Shown: positions 19,906 through 30,584, counted from the first letter of the stretch. The stretch: DNA of 64,000 nt from Herbinix sp. (GCA_029256105.1 JAQSYO010000023.1:1-64000); one strand, 5' to 3'. The notes: generated by a model from the sequence alone, not told the origin. Numbers and translations: made by a program.

Positions 19906-19952
19906 TACAATAATTGAATTCAAAAAATGGTTTCATTGGATGAAATAAGTCA

Positions 19953-19987
19953 AACCGGCATAATATTAATTATGCCGGTGATTTTTT
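19953..19987 (+). terminator. Intrinsic terminator
   Basis: accggcataatattaattatgccggtgatttttt. Confidence 0.8.
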
Positions 19988-20061
19988 GTGCTTTGTTGGA
20001 TATTTTGGGAGAGAGTGACGAGATTTGTGGTTAATTTCTTTAAGAAAATCATAAATGGCTC

Positions 20062-20088
20062 TAATGTAAATTGTAAAACATCCGATAA
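20062..20088 (+). promoter_or_regulatory. Candidate sigma-28 (SigD/FliA) promoter for flgM operon
   Basis: taat-N15-tccgataa, close to TAAA-N15-GCCGATAA. Confidence 0.6.
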
Positions 20089-20145
20089 ATATTATATAGT
20101 AAATGGAAACAAGAGTGGTAAAGCTTTAGATAGGTGGTGATTAGG

Positions 20146-20424
20146 ATGCGTATAGATGCATTTAATAAAGTTAGTGAATTATACAAATCAAGTTCTGCCA
20201 AGAGTACGGCAAAAGTAAAAAGCGGCAGTTTTAGCGATAAGCTTGAGATTTCCCAGACGGGAAAAGATTATCAGGTAGCAAAGCAAATAGTTGCACGCAC
20301 TCCAGATATCAGAGAAACGAAGGTAAACGATATTAAACAACGCATGGAAGCGGGAGTTTATAATATCAATATCGAAGATGTGGCTGATAAATTGGTCGAT
20401 AATTACTTTGAAGAAACAATTTAA
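20146..20424 (+). CDS. flgM: Anti-sigma-28 factor FlgM
   Basis: DKLEISQTGKDYQVAKQIVARTPDIRETKVNDIKQRMEAGVYNINIEDVADKLVDNYFEE; position at head of flagellar operon. Confidence 0.9.
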   Translation: MRIDAFNKVSELYKSSSAKSTAKVKSGSFSDKLEISQTGKDYQVAKQIVARTPDIRETKVNDIKQRMEAGVYNINIEDVADKLVDNYFEETI

Positions 20425-20453
20425 TAAAGCCTGCAGAGGAAAGAGGGTTAGCG

Positions 20454-20969
20454 GTGGCAAGTTTAATTGATGAATTGATTGACATCTTAGAAAAGGAATA
20501 CGAAGTGTATCAGCAATTAATCCCGATAGCGGATGAGAAGACTCAGGTCATCGTAAAAAATGACCTGACTTCCTTACAGGACATTACCGGAAAAGAACAA
20601 ATATCTATCGATCGTATTAATGCCTTGGAGAATAAAAGAGAAGCAGTTATGGTTAATATCAAAACAGTAATTAACCGTAAAGCAGGAGATTTTAATCTGA
20701 AGACATTAATTGAATTAATGGAAAAGCAACCAAAAGAGCAGAAGGCTCTTTCTGTTATACATGATAATCTAAAAAGAAGTGTTCAAAGATTAGTCGAAAT
20801 AAATAGTCGTAACAAATCGTTAATACAACAATCCCTAGAAATGATAGAATTCAATATGAATTTTATTCAAAGCACAAGGATGTCGCCGGGGAACAATACT
20901 TACACAAAGGGTGCTTCACAATATGATGCACAGGCTTTTAGGACAGGGATGTTCGATGCGAAGCAGTAA
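20454..20969 (+). CDS. flgN: Flagellar export chaperone FlgN
   Basis: Coiled-coil FlgN-type protein located between flgM and flgK. Confidence 0.85.
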   Translation: MASLIDELIDILEKEYEVYQQLIPIADEKTQVIVKNDLTSLQDITGKEQISIDRINALENKREAVMVNIKTVINRKAGDFNLKTLIELMEKQPKEQKALSVIHDNLKRSVQRLVEINSRNKSLIQQSLEMIEFNMNFIQSTRMSPGNNTYTKGASQYDAQAFRTGMFDAKQ

Positions 20970-20990
20970 GAGTAAGGTTAGGTGGAGTTC

Positions 20991-22724
20991 ATGAGTTCAT
21001 TAGGTGGCTTATATATTGGTGTTTCAGGCTTGAATGTTAGTCAAGCTGCTTTGAATATAACATCCCACAATTTAGCGAATGTAGATACCAAGGGATTCGT
21101 CCGTCAACAGGCAGTGTTGACTGATTTTAATTATATAACATGGGGAAGTTCTCATAGTTCTTCAATGCAGCAGGGATTGGGTGTGGATTTTGCTACTGTG
21201 AAGCAAGTGAGAGATTCTTTTCTTGATAAAGCCTATCGCCAGGAAATTGGTAGAGAGGCCTTTTATGAATCCCAATATACTGCTGTAGGTGAGGTGGAAG
21301 GCTTATTTGGTGAGTTGGAAGGGGAAGCTTTTCAGGATACGCTAAGTGAATTCTGGACTTCTTTGCAGGAACTTTCAAAGGAGCCGGATAGTGTTGTAGC
21401 TAGAGCATCACTTATACAGACAGCGGTTACTTTCGTTGAACGTGCGGAGAATATCTCAACGCAGTTGAATGATTACCAGGTTAATCTAAATACACAAATT
21501 AAAGATCAGGTAAACAGAATTAATGAGATTGGCGAAAATGTTAAGCAACTGAATTTGAAAATCAGACAATACGAGAGCACGGGAGTAGAGCACGCGAATG
21601 ATTTACGGGATCAACGTAATTCACTTCTGGATGAACTAGGAAAGATAGTAAATATTACATATAAGGAAAATACCGTCGGCATAGTTACTGTAAATGTTGA
21701 GGGAGTACCATTTGTAACTGAGGATACTGCATTTAAAATGGATGCAATAAGAATTAGTGAAACCTCCGAAATGTTGAAGCCGGTATGGGTTTCCCATGGG
21801 AATGCAGATGTTTTTAACCTAGACAAAGCACCTTCGTCCTTAAATAATAACGATATTGGTTCTCTAAAGGGGCTGCTGTCAGCAAGAGGTTATAAGCAAG
21901 CAAATTATACGGATATACCCAATAGAGATAATTATGAATCAGATGCCTTATATAACTCGGCAGTGATTGATTATAACAACAAAATAAATTCATCTGTAAT
22001 TATGTCTGTACAGGCACAGTTCGATCAATTGATCCATGGTATTGTTACTACGGTTAATGATATTCTTAGCCCCAACAAAGAAGTTACTTTAACCGATGGT
22101 ACCAAAGTTAAAATTCTCGATGAAGAAAATGCACCTGTAGGTATGGATGATAATAAGACGATGGGTGAAGCTTTATTTAACCGGAAATCAATGGATCGGT
22201 ATAGTGAAGCTCAGGAAATAGATATTATTAATGAATCAGGTGGATATGAGACGATAACGGCACGCGTATATAATGTGGAGGATCCTACGGATAATTATTC
22301 TTTGTTTACTTTGGGTGAAATTGAGATAAATGAGAATATATTGCAGAATTATTCCTTTATACCACTTTCAAGTAACACAGGTACTGGTGATTTTGATGTT
22401 AAGACAGCAGAAAAGCTTTTATCGGAATGGCAGAAGCCATTTGCAACGTTATCTCCCAATACCTTAACGAAAAATAATTTTAGTGATTACTATAATTCTT
22501 TTATATCGGAGATAGCGAACCGTGGCGAACAGTTAAAGACCATTAGTACCAACCAAGCCTCCATGGTGGAAAGCATAGACAATCAGAGAATGGCAGTTAC
22601 CGGTGTTTCCTCTGATGAGGAGTTGACGAACCTAATTAAATATCAGCATGCGTATAATGCCTCTGCCAGATATGTAAATGTGGTAAGTGAGATGCTTGAA
22701 CATATAATAACGAAGCTATCCTAG
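20991..22724 (+). CDS. flgK: Flagellar hook-associated protein FlgK (copy 1)
   Basis: SSLGGLYIGVSGLNVSQAALNITSHNLANVDTKGFVRQQ; C-terminal GVSSDEELTNLIKYQHAYNASARYVNVVSEML. Confidence 0.93.
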   Translation: MSSLGGLYIGVSGLNVSQAALNITSHNLANVDTKGFVRQQAVLTDFNYITWGSSHSSSMQQGLGVDFATVKQVRDSFLDKAYRQEIGREAFYESQYTAVGEVEGLFGELEGEAFQDTLSEFWTSLQELSKEPDSVVARASLIQTAVTFVERAENISTQLNDYQVNLNTQIKDQVNRINEIGENVKQLNLKIRQYESTGVEHANDLRDQRNSLLDELGKIVNITYKENTVGIVTVNVEGVPFVTEDTAFKMDAIRISETSEMLKPVWVSHGNADVFNLDKAPSSLNNNDIGSLKGLLSARGYKQANYTDIPNRDNYESDALYNSAVIDYNNKINSSVIMSVQAQFDQLIHGIVTTVNDILSPNKEVTLTDGTKVKILDEENAPVGMDDNKTMGEALFNRKSMDRYSEAQEIDIINESGGYETITARVYNVEDPTDNYSLFTLGEIEINENILQNYSFIPLSSNTGTGDFDVKTAEKLLSEWQKPFATLSPNTLTKNNFSDYYNSFISEIANRGEQLKTISTNQASMVESIDNQRMAVTGVSSDEELTNLIKYQHAYNASARYVNVVSEMLEHIITKLS

Positions 22725-22756
22725 GATAACTAATTTCCTTATAAAGAGGTGAAAGT

Positions 22757-24613
22757 ATGGGATCTACATTTTTTGGATTAAATATAGGACAGACGGGGCT
22801 ATACGCGTATCAATCAGCCCTTGATACAACAGCGCATAATATAACCAATACGGAGACAGAGGGTTATACCAGGCAGGTAATGGGGCAGCAGGCGGGAAAG
22901 GCTCTCTCAGTTAACAGTACCTATGGTATGGCAGGTACCGGAGTCTCTATTACTGGTGTAAAGCAGCTTCGTGATGAATATTATGATATTAAATATTGGA
23001 AGAATAATACTATGCTTGGAGAGTACTCCAGTAAGTCACACTATATGACAGAAGTAGAGAACTACTTTAACGACATCAGTGTAGATGGATTTAATACCTC
23101 TTTTAACTCAATGAATGATAGTCTTCAGGAGCTAATTAAAAATCCTTCCAGTTTGACGGTTCGTACGCAGGTAATCAACTATGCCAAAAGCTTCTCGGAA
23201 TATTTTAATTCAGTTTCTACGAATCTAAAGAGTATTCAAGGGGAGTGCAATTTTGAAGTACGTAATAGGGTAGATCAGATTAATTCCACTTCGCAACAGA
23301 TTGCAGCGCTAACCAAACAGATTAATACCTTGGAGGTAAGTGGTGGGCCGGCAAACGACTTAAGAGACCAGAGAGCATTATTGGTGGACGAGCTTTCTGA
23401 AATCGCAAATGTTTCTGTTTCGGAGAAGACAATCGGAGCTGGTGTAGGAGTTACTAGCTATACGGTGAAAATTGATGGTGTTACCCTAGTGGATGGTGGT
23501 ACTAGCAACTCACTTAAGGTAATACCAAGAACAGAAAAACAGAATCAAAATGATATAGATGGCTTATACGATATTACTTGGGCAAACGGCCAAGATTTTA
23601 ACATGAGAAGTACTACGCTGGGTGGGGCACTACAGGCATTATTGGAAGTTCGCGATGGTAACAACCAGTCTAACTTGCAAGGCACCGTATACGCAGAAGC
23701 TGGTGATGATCATATAACAATGACAGATACGAATATCAATGCAGTAGAAAAACTCAATATCCCAGAGACCGGAGTATTAACTGTTGGCAACCATGAATAT
23801 TCCTATACTGGTTTTGAGGTCACAAAGGATGTGGAAACTGGTGCGTTTATTTACACCTTTGAGCTTGAGAACCCGGTAGCTGCTGATGCTGTGGATGAAC
23901 AGGCTTCCATTGGAGAAAGCATTGATTACAAAGGCATACCTTATTATATGAGTCAGATGAATGAATTTGTCCGTACTTATGCAAAAGCCTTTAATGACAT
24001 TCATAGAGGTGGCGTAGACTTGGAAAATAATGCCGGTATGGATTTCTTTAATGCCACTAATAAGGTAAATGGTAGAGAATATACCTTTGGACCGTTAAAA
24101 GATTCGGATGACTATGAATATTATGATTTCGATACCTTTAATTCGCAAACAGGTGGTTATCATGAAGATATACCGGAAGATCAACCCTTATACGGTTCCT
24201 ATTATTTTATGACTGCAGAAAACTTTACCGTAAGTAAAGATTTGTTACTAGATGCCAATTTAATGACAACTGCCTCGAATGTAGTGGATGGAGCTGAAAA
24301 TAATGATATTGTAGATGCATTACTTGCGTTAAAGGATGACAAAATGTTATTCAAGCAAGGTGCACCGGATGGGTTCTTCCAGACTTTGGTGGCTGAAATT
24401 GGTATAGATACAAAGAAGGCATCCAATTTTTCGGATGGTCAGGAGAATATTTTAGGCTCAATCAAAAATCAGCGACTCTCAATATCCGGTGTAGATGTTG
24501 ATGAAGAAGCCATGAATTTGGTTCGCTTTCAAAATGCATATAATTTGTCAGCTAAGGTTATAACTGTTATGGATGAGATTTATGATAAATTAATTAATTA
24601 TATGGGCGCATAG
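22757..24613 (+). CDS. flgK: Flagellar hook-associated protein FlgK (copy 2)
   Basis: TFFGLNIGQTGLYAYQSALDTTAHNITNTETEGYTRQ; C-terminal GVDVDEEAMNLVRFQNAYNLSAKVITVMDEIYDKL. Confidence 0.92.
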   Translation: MGSTFFGLNIGQTGLYAYQSALDTTAHNITNTETEGYTRQVMGQQAGKALSVNSTYGMAGTGVSITGVKQLRDEYYDIKYWKNNTMLGEYSSKSHYMTEVENYFNDISVDGFNTSFNSMNDSLQELIKNPSSLTVRTQVINYAKSFSEYFNSVSTNLKSIQGECNFEVRNRVDQINSTSQQIAALTKQINTLEVSGGPANDLRDQRALLVDELSEIANVSVSEKTIGAGVGVTSYTVKIDGVTLVDGGTSNSLKVIPRTEKQNQNDIDGLYDITWANGQDFNMRSTTLGGALQALLEVRDGNNQSNLQGTVYAEAGDDHITMTDTNINAVEKLNIPETGVLTVGNHEYSYTGFEVTKDVETGAFIYTFELENPVAADAVDEQASIGESIDYKGIPYYMSQMNEFVRTYAKAFNDIHRGGVDLENNAGMDFFNATNKVNGREYTFGPLKDSDDYEYYDFDTFNSQTGGYHEDIPEDQPLYGSYYFMTAENFTVSKDLLLDANLMTTASNVVDGAENNDIVDALLALKDDKMLFKQGAPDGFFQTLVAEIGIDTKKASNFSDGQENILGSIKNQRLSISGVDVDEEAMNLVRFQNAYNLSAKVITVMDEIYDKLINYMGA

Positions 24614-24648
24614 TCTCTAAAAACCATGCATGAATGGTTTTTAGAGAC
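24613..24648 (+). terminator. Perfect inverted repeat after flgK copy 2 (terminator-like, no clear U-tract)
   Basis: gtctctaaaaaccat-gcatga-atggtttttagagac. Confidence 0.5.
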
Positions 24649-24652
24649 ATTG

Positions 24653-24980
24653 GAAATATCAGAATGAATTCCATAGGAAATTCATTCTGATATTTCAGGG
24701 GTGTTGGGATGGGCGAAAAAGAAATTCATTCTGATATTTCGTATTGGGATAGGCGAAAAAGGAAGTAGGGTCTGATATTTATTGAGTGTTGGGATGAGCG
24801 AGAAAGTCATTCTGATATTTCGTGTTGGGATAGGAAAAAAGGAAATACGGTCTGATATTTATTGAGTGTTGAGATGGGTAAAAGAAAGTTCATACTGAGG
24901 TAATTGGGGTGTTAGGATAGGCGAAAAAGAAAGATCCTTCTTATACTTCAGGGTTATTGAAATAGGATATAAAAAAATCT
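24653..24980. repeat. Degenerate ~40-nt tandem repeats headed by a long inverted repeat
   Basis: CTGATATTT at 24687, 24731, 24772, 24812, 24852; alternating with (T)GTTGGGATrGGCGAAAAAG. Confidence 0.8.
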
Positions 24981-25070
24981 TTCTATTATCATATAAATGA
25001 TAGAGAAGATAGATGGAAATAACGTGTGGTAGGATGCTGAATTTTTATATGAGGGTCAGGAGGTTGGATT

Positions 25071-26561
25071 ATGAGAATTACGAATAAGATGATGACGAAC
25101 AATATGATGAATAACATAAACAAGAATAAGTTAAGCATGACAACTTTGGAACAACAGTATTCCACAGGTAAGAAGATCCAAAGGCCGTCCGATGACCCGA
25201 TTGTTACGGTTAGAGCCTTAAAATTAAGGACAAATCTATCGGAACTTGATCAGTACTATGAGAAGAATATTCCCGATGCAACATCTTGGATGGATGTTAC
25301 GGAGAGTGCATTGTCTACCGTAAATGATATCTTAAAACAGATTAATACCTATTGTGTACAAGGTAGTACCGACACTTTGACTGGATCTGATCGATCCTCC
25401 ATTGTTCAGAATCTGGAGCAAATGAAAAATCAGATTTATCAGGAAGGGAATACGAATTATGCCGGAAGATATGTTTTTACCGGTTATAAGACGGACAGCC
25501 CATTAATATTTACAGAGGCTTCAAACAATTTAACTTATTCTATTACAGAGAATATAACAGGGGAACAGATACAGATTAAAAATAGGGTTACCGACACATA
25601 TGAGTTAGATGACTTTGGTAGTTCTACATTTGATGCTGCACCCCAGCTTGTAAAGACAAATCGTATACAGTTGTCATATGATAATCTGAGTAACACAAAA
25701 CCCTCAGAGATTCATTACTTTAAAGAAAATACCTTGGGTGATGTAGAAGAACAACTGCCACCTTTCACAGCAATTACATCCATTTCGGTAACACATCCTG
25801 GTGCCTATAAACCAGCTGCTGGTACAGCTAATTACATCCCTGAAACAGGAGAAATTATTCTGAGTGATAGTGTATATGAGGAACTTCGTACCTCAGAGAA
25901 CATGAAGATTACCTATTCAAAGACAGGTTTTTCACAAGGTGATTTAAAACCAGAGCATTATTTTGACTGTGAAATGACAGATAGTGCCAAACCGGAACAG
26001 GATCCAATCAAATATACAAAGACAAAGCAGCAGATTCAATATGAAATAAATTATAATCAAAAGTTAACCGTTAACACAGAAGGCTCGGACGCAATATCCC
26101 ATCAAATAGGTAGAAGAATTGATGATATCCTCGAAGCTGTTAATGATGTAGTACAAGTAGAAGCCAAAATTACGGAGATCGATAAGCGTCTGCAAGACAC
26201 TACTTTATCGGATACAGATAAAGCAATTTATGAGAAAATGAAGGAACAAATGGATACTGAATTGGAACTTAAGAAAGAGACGATGCAAGCGGCCTTTGAA
26301 AAGGGCATAACCAGCTCTACCGAGGAACAAGATAGAGTAAATATTGCGGTAGCGGACTTAGGTAGCAGACATGTTCGTCTTGATATGACGGAGAATCGAT
26401 TATCAAGCCAAAAAGTGGATTTTGAAGATCTATTATCAACAAATGAGGACGTTGATATGGTGGATACGGTTATAAAGTATAATGCAGCGGAGACGATTTA
26501 CAATGCATCTCTTTCAGCAGCATCCAAGGTTGTGCAGAAGTCGTTATTGGATTTCCTGTAA
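25071..26561 (+). CDS. flgL: Flagellar hook-associated protein FlgL
   Basis: MRITNKMMTNNMMNNINKNKLSMTTLEQQYSTGKKIQRPSDDPIVTVRALKLR; flagellin-like C-terminus. Confidence 0.92.
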   Translation: MRITNKMMTNNMMNNINKNKLSMTTLEQQYSTGKKIQRPSDDPIVTVRALKLRTNLSELDQYYEKNIPDATSWMDVTESALSTVNDILKQINTYCVQGSTDTLTGSDRSSIVQNLEQMKNQIYQEGNTNYAGRYVFTGYKTDSPLIFTEASNNLTYSITENITGEQIQIKNRVTDTYELDDFGSSTFDAAPQLVKTNRIQLSYDNLSNTKPSEIHYFKENTLGDVEEQLPPFTAITSISVTHPGAYKPAAGTANYIPETGEIILSDSVYEELRTSENMKITYSKTGFSQGDLKPEHYFDCEMTDSAKPEQDPIKYTKTKQQIQYEINYNQKLTVNTEGSDAISHQIGRRIDDILEAVNDVVQVEAKITEIDKRLQDTTLSDTDKAIYEKMKEQMDTELELKKETMQAAFEKGITSSTEEQDRVNIAVADLGSRHVRLDMTENRLSSQKVDFEDLLSTNEDVDMVDTVIKYNAAETIYNASLSAASKVVQKSLLDFL

Positions 26562-26648
26562 AATATATGATGCGGAGTAAACATATATCATGTATAATGA
26601 TTTTAGTTTTAAACAAAAGAACTACCGATAGAAGGGAAGGCGACGGTC

Positions 26649-27116
26649 ATGCTAATTAATACGAGACATTTTGGTGAAATAAATCTGGATGAAAGCAAGG
26701 TTATCTATTTTGATAACGGGATCTTGGGCTTTGAAGAATACAAGAAATACACACTTCTTTTTGACGACGAGAAGGGTGAAAGACCGGACATCTCCTGGTT
26801 GCAGAGCTTGGACGAACCTGCACTTGCAATTCCGGTAGTTAGTCCATTTTTAGTAAAGCCTGATTATAATCCGGAAGTGGAGGATGAACTTTTAAAATCC
26901 TTGGGAGAACTTACAGAGGATAATATCGTTGTTATGGTATCCGTGACGATACCCACGGATGTTGAGAAGATTTCAGCTAATTTGAAGGCACCTTTTATTC
27001 TTAATTCAGATTCGAAAAAAGGGGCACAATTAATTATAGAGAACTCAGACTATGAAGTTAAATTCCGCTTTTATGAACAGTTAAAGGCACGCAAGGCAGC
27101 AAAGGAGGGCAAATAA
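26649..27116 (+). CDS. fliW: Flagellar assembly factor FliW
   Basis: INTRHFGEINLDESKVIYFDNGILGFEEYKKYTLL; adjacent to csrA. Confidence 0.95.
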   Translation: MLINTRHFGEINLDESKVIYFDNGILGFEEYKKYTLLFDDEKGERPDISWLQSLDEPALAIPVVSPFLVKPDYNPEVEDELLKSLGELTEDNIVVMVSVTIPTDVEKISANLKAPFILNSDSKKGAQLIIENSDYEVKFRFYEQLKARKAAKEGK

Positions 27117-27117
27117 T

Positions 27118-27339
27118 ATGTTAGCCCTATCACGAAGAACGAACGAATCGATCATTATTGGTAATGAAATAGAAATTACAGTTTTAGAAGTTAAAGGGGA
27201 CCAGGTTAAGATTGGCATTAGTGCGCCTAAGTCAGTTCCCATCTACCGTAAAGAAATTTATTTACAGATAAAAGAATCTAATAAGGAAGCAGCAGGAACA
27301 TTGGCTACGGACGATATACTAAAGAAATTATTCGAATAA
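27118..27339 (+). CDS. csrA: Carbon storage regulator CsrA
   Basis: MLALSRRTNESIIIGNEIEITVLEVKGDQVKIGISAPKSVPIYRKEIY. Confidence 0.97.
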   Translation: MLALSRRTNESIIIGNEIEITVLEVKGDQVKIGISAPKSVPIYRKEIYLQIKESNKEAAGTLATDDILKKLFE

Positions 27340-27429
27340 GGTTAATAGAGGCTTTCCTGTTGATGGTTGAAATACAACTGAAAATGGGTGGCCTTTTTCT
27401 TTTTTTGTCCTATTTTTTCATAAAGGGTA

Positions 27430-27457
27430 TAAACCTTTTGTAGGAGTAAACCGATAT
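27430..27457 (+). promoter_or_regulatory. Candidate sigma-28 promoter upstream of flaG
   Basis: taaa-N16-accgatat. Confidence 0.45.
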
Positions 27458-27566
27458 AAGAAGTAGATGTTAATGCTGATTATTAAAACACAGTCAAGGA
27501 TGGCAAAATAAGCATAGTTATATTTGATAAGGGTTGGAAGACCCTAACACATGGAGGTGTATTGTT

Positions 27567-27983
27567 ATGGCATTAGAAATATTATCCGGAGCAGCGTACT
27601 ATGATGCTGCAAGTACTGTTCGGAAATCAAAAGCTGATAAGAATCAAGACCCAAGCGCGATGAATATACAGGTTACGGAAATTCCGGCAGTAGTTAAATC
27701 ATCAAGCAGTAATCAAAATGTCAATGGACAGGACAAAGGACAAAAGGAAAGTACGGCTACTGAGAAGCAAATAAAAGAGGCTATCTCAAAAGCAAACAAT
27801 AAGTTGCGAGGTCATAGAACTAGATGTGAATTTTCGTATCACGAAGAAACGAAGAGAGTATCCATCAAGGTTCTGGACAGAGACACAGAAGAGGTCATTA
27901 GAGAAATTCCTCCGGAAGAGGCACTGGAAATGTTGGAAAAAGTGTGGGAACTGGCTGGAATTCTTGTTGATGAAAAAAGATAG
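27567..27983 (+). CDS. flaG: FlaG family protein
   Basis: CEFSYHEETKRVSIKVLDRDTEEVIREIPPEEALEMLEKVWELAGILVDEKR. Confidence 0.9.
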   Translation: MALEILSGAAYYDAASTVRKSKADKNQDPSAMNIQVTEIPAVVKSSSSNQNVNGQDKGQKESTATEKQIKEAISKANNKLRGHRTRCEFSYHEETKRVSIKVLDRDTEEVIREIPPEEALEMLEKVWELAGILVDEKR

Positions 27984-27995
27984 GGAGGTGGATTT

Positions 27996-29555
27996 ATGGG
28001 AATTAAATTGAGCGGATTAACTTCCGGTATGGATACGGAGAGTATGGTAACGGAGTTAATGAAAGCACAACGAATGAAATCAACCAAAATTGAAAATAAG
28101 ATTACAAAAGTTGGGTGGACTCAGGACAAGTGGAAAGATTTAAACACTAAGTTATACTCTTTCTATACAGGACCATTATCGAAAATGCGTATGCAAGGCA
28201 GCTTTAATACGAAGAAGGTTTCCTCCTCAGATGAAAGTAAAGCAGAAATTTCAGCAAATACAGCTGCACCGGACGGAACCCACTTGCTTAAAATAAAACA
28301 ATTAGCAAGTGCTCAATTTGTTACGGGAAAGCAACTAGGCACGGATCTTAATTCGAATACAATTACGTCAAAAACAAAGTTGACAGATCTTGGCTTTGTA
28401 GCCGACGAGAATAATAAAATTTCTATTGATGCAGGAAAGAAAGTTATAACTATAGGCATCTCTGAGACCACTACGGTGGGTAGTATTACAAATGCTTTAA
28501 AGGATGCTGGTTTGAATGCGAGTTATGATACGAGTCAAAAACGATTTTTTATAAGTTCGAAGGAAAGTGGATATACGAATGCGTTTTCCATTTCGACAGC
28601 AGGTACGGTTGATTTATCCAAGCTTGGATTAAGTACGATTACAAAGACTAATAATGGTGACGGTACAGTTAGCGTAACCGGAGACAGTAACATTAAATTG
28701 GTGGCACCCGCTGATGCCAAGGCTATCTATAATGGAGCTGAGTTAACTAGTACCACCAATACCTTAACGGCCAATGGTGTTACCATTAATTTGAAAGGTG
28801 TTACCAAAGGCCTTGATACAGCAGATACCTCAGATGATGAGACAATCAGCTTAAGTGTATCAAATAATACAAAAGAAATTTATGACATGATAAAGGGCTT
28901 TGTAAAATCATATAATGAATTAACCACGGGAATGAGTGAAGCTTATTATGCGGATTCTTCGAAGGGTTTTGAACCACTTACAGAGGATGAAAAATCATCC
29001 ATGACAGATGATCAGATAACGAAATGGGAAGATAAGATAAAGAACTCCCTACTAAGACGGGACAATACCTTGAGTTCTCTACTCGATAACATGCGATCAT
29101 CGTTGAGTGAAAGTGTAGAAGTTAATGGAAAGAAATATTCCCTGTCTTCTTTTGGTATAGGATCGGAAAATTATTCGGAAAAAGGTCTCTTACATATCAA
29201 AGGAGATGCGGATGACAGTCTTGTATCAGGTTTTGAAGATAAGTTGATGAAGGCACTTACTGAGGATCCGGATACCGTTATGAAGGTTTTTAATGAGTTG
29301 GCCGGAGATCTATACGAAAAAATGACAGATAACATGAGCAGCACCACCCTAAGAAGCGCATTAACATTCTACAACGATAAAGAAATGACAAAAACAGTTA
29401 CAAACTATAAGAGTGATCTCAAAAAAATGGAGGATAGGCTTAAAGATATGGAGAACCGTTATTATAAGCAGTTTTCCGCCATGGAATCAGCGATGACCAA
29501 GATGAATTCAGAAAGTTCATCACTGGCATCAATGCTGGGTACTAACTCTAACTAA
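27996..29555 (+). CDS. fliD: Flagellar filament capping protein FliD
   Basis: MGIKLSGLTSGMDTESMVTELMKAQRMK; Ig-like middle; typical C-terminus. Confidence 0.94.
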   Translation: MGIKLSGLTSGMDTESMVTELMKAQRMKSTKIENKITKVGWTQDKWKDLNTKLYSFYTGPLSKMRMQGSFNTKKVSSSDESKAEISANTAAPDGTHLLKIKQLASAQFVTGKQLGTDLNSNTITSKTKLTDLGFVADENNKISIDAGKKVITIGISETTTVGSITNALKDAGLNASYDTSQKRFFISSKESGYTNAFSISTAGTVDLSKLGLSTITKTNNGDGTVSVTGDSNIKLVAPADAKAIYNGAELTSTTNTLTANGVTINLKGVTKGLDTADTSDDETISLSVSNNTKEIYDMIKGFVKSYNELTTGMSEAYYADSSKGFEPLTEDEKSSMTDDQITKWEDKIKNSLLRRDNTLSSLLDNMRSSLSESVEVNGKKYSLSSFGIGSENYSEKGLLHIKGDADDSLVSGFEDKLMKALTEDPDTVMKVFNELAGDLYEKMTDNMSSTTLRSALTFYNDKEMTKTVTNYKSDLKKMEDRLKDMENRYYKQFSAMESAMTKMNSESSSLASMLGTNSN

Positions 29556-29654
29556 CTATAAAAACTTTTAGAAGAGATATCGCTATATGATACCCTTTTT
29601 ATAAATAAACGAGTGTCAGAGAGACAGGTCGTTTTCAAAAACAGGAGGAATAAC

Positions 29655-30035
29655 ATGGCAACGAATGCAGCTGCAACATATAAGGATAGTAAAATTTTAA
29701 CTGCATCACCTGCAGACCTTACATTGATGCTCTATGATGGAGCAATTAGATTTTGCAATACAGCATTGATATCGCTGGAAAAAATGGAATATCAAAAGGT
29801 TAGTCTCAATATTATAAAGGCAGAAAAAATTATTCAAGAATTCCGTTGTACTTTGGATTTTAAGTACCCGGTAGCGAAGCACTTCGATTTAGTTTATGAT
29901 TATATCTATCGAAGACTTATCGATGCCAATATTAAGAAAGATAAGGAAATATTAGAAGAAGCTTTGGGTTATATCAGAGAAATGCGTGATACCTGGATGG
30001 AAGTCATGAAGAACGCTAAAATGGCAAAAATATAG
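29655..30035 (+). CDS. fliS: Flagellar export chaperone FliS
   Basis: AAATYKDSKILTASPADLTLMLYDGAIRFCNTALISLE. Confidence 0.95.
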   Translation: MATNAAATYKDSKILTASPADLTLMLYDGAIRFCNTALISLEKMEYQKVSLNIIKAEKIIQEFRCTLDFKYPVAKHFDLVYDYIYRRLIDANIKKDKEILEEALGYIREMRDTWMEVMKNAKMAKI

Positions 30036-30068
30036 TCTGCCTAAGTTGCTTTCAGAGAGGATGTACGG

Positions 30069-30566
30069 ATGGAATTAGAAAATCACACCACCAAGCAAGC
30101 ATATATACAATTGCTTGCAGATACTTTAAAGAAAAAAACAGAAGTTCTTGATCTGTTGATGAATTTATCAGAGCAACAGGATAGTATCATATCTTCCGAA
30201 GATTTTGATGAGGAGCAATTCTTGCAGACAATAACCTTAAAGGAGGAGCAAATTGATAGCCTTACGAAGTTAGATGCAGGCTTTGAGCAGTTGTATGAAA
30301 GCGTAAAAGTAGAACTTGAAACAGGCAGGGCGAAATACACCATTGAAATATCTGCACTAAAGGAACGAATTACTGAAATTACCGATCTTAGTGTAAAACT
30401 GCAAGCTTTGGAAAAGCGAAATAAATCAAAGTTAGAGGTATTACTTGCCCAAAAACGTAAGGTAATTAAGAATTCCAGAATCAGTAATCAGACCGCTGCT
30501 AATTATTACAAGACAATGGCAAAACAACATGAGGCACAATCGGTTTTTTATGACAAAAAAAATTAA
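30069..30566 (+). CDS. Coiled-coil flagellar-cluster protein (FliT/FlgN-like chaperone candidate)
   Basis: Helical, charged 165-aa protein between fliS and flagellin. Confidence 0.55.
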   Translation: MELENHTTKQAYIQLLADTLKKKTEVLDLLMNLSEQQDSIISSEDFDEEQFLQTITLKEEQIDSLTKLDAGFEQLYESVKVELETGRAKYTIEISALKERITEITDLSVKLQALEKRNKSKLEVLLAQKRKVIKNSRISNQTAANYYKTMAKQHEAQSVFYDKKN

Positions 30567-30584
30567 AATAATTTAAAATAGGTA

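Noticed and set aside
24687-24980. Possible CRISPR array in flgK-flgL gap
   Set aside because: Units are degenerate with no distinct spacers; it looks like a simple expanded tandem repeat.
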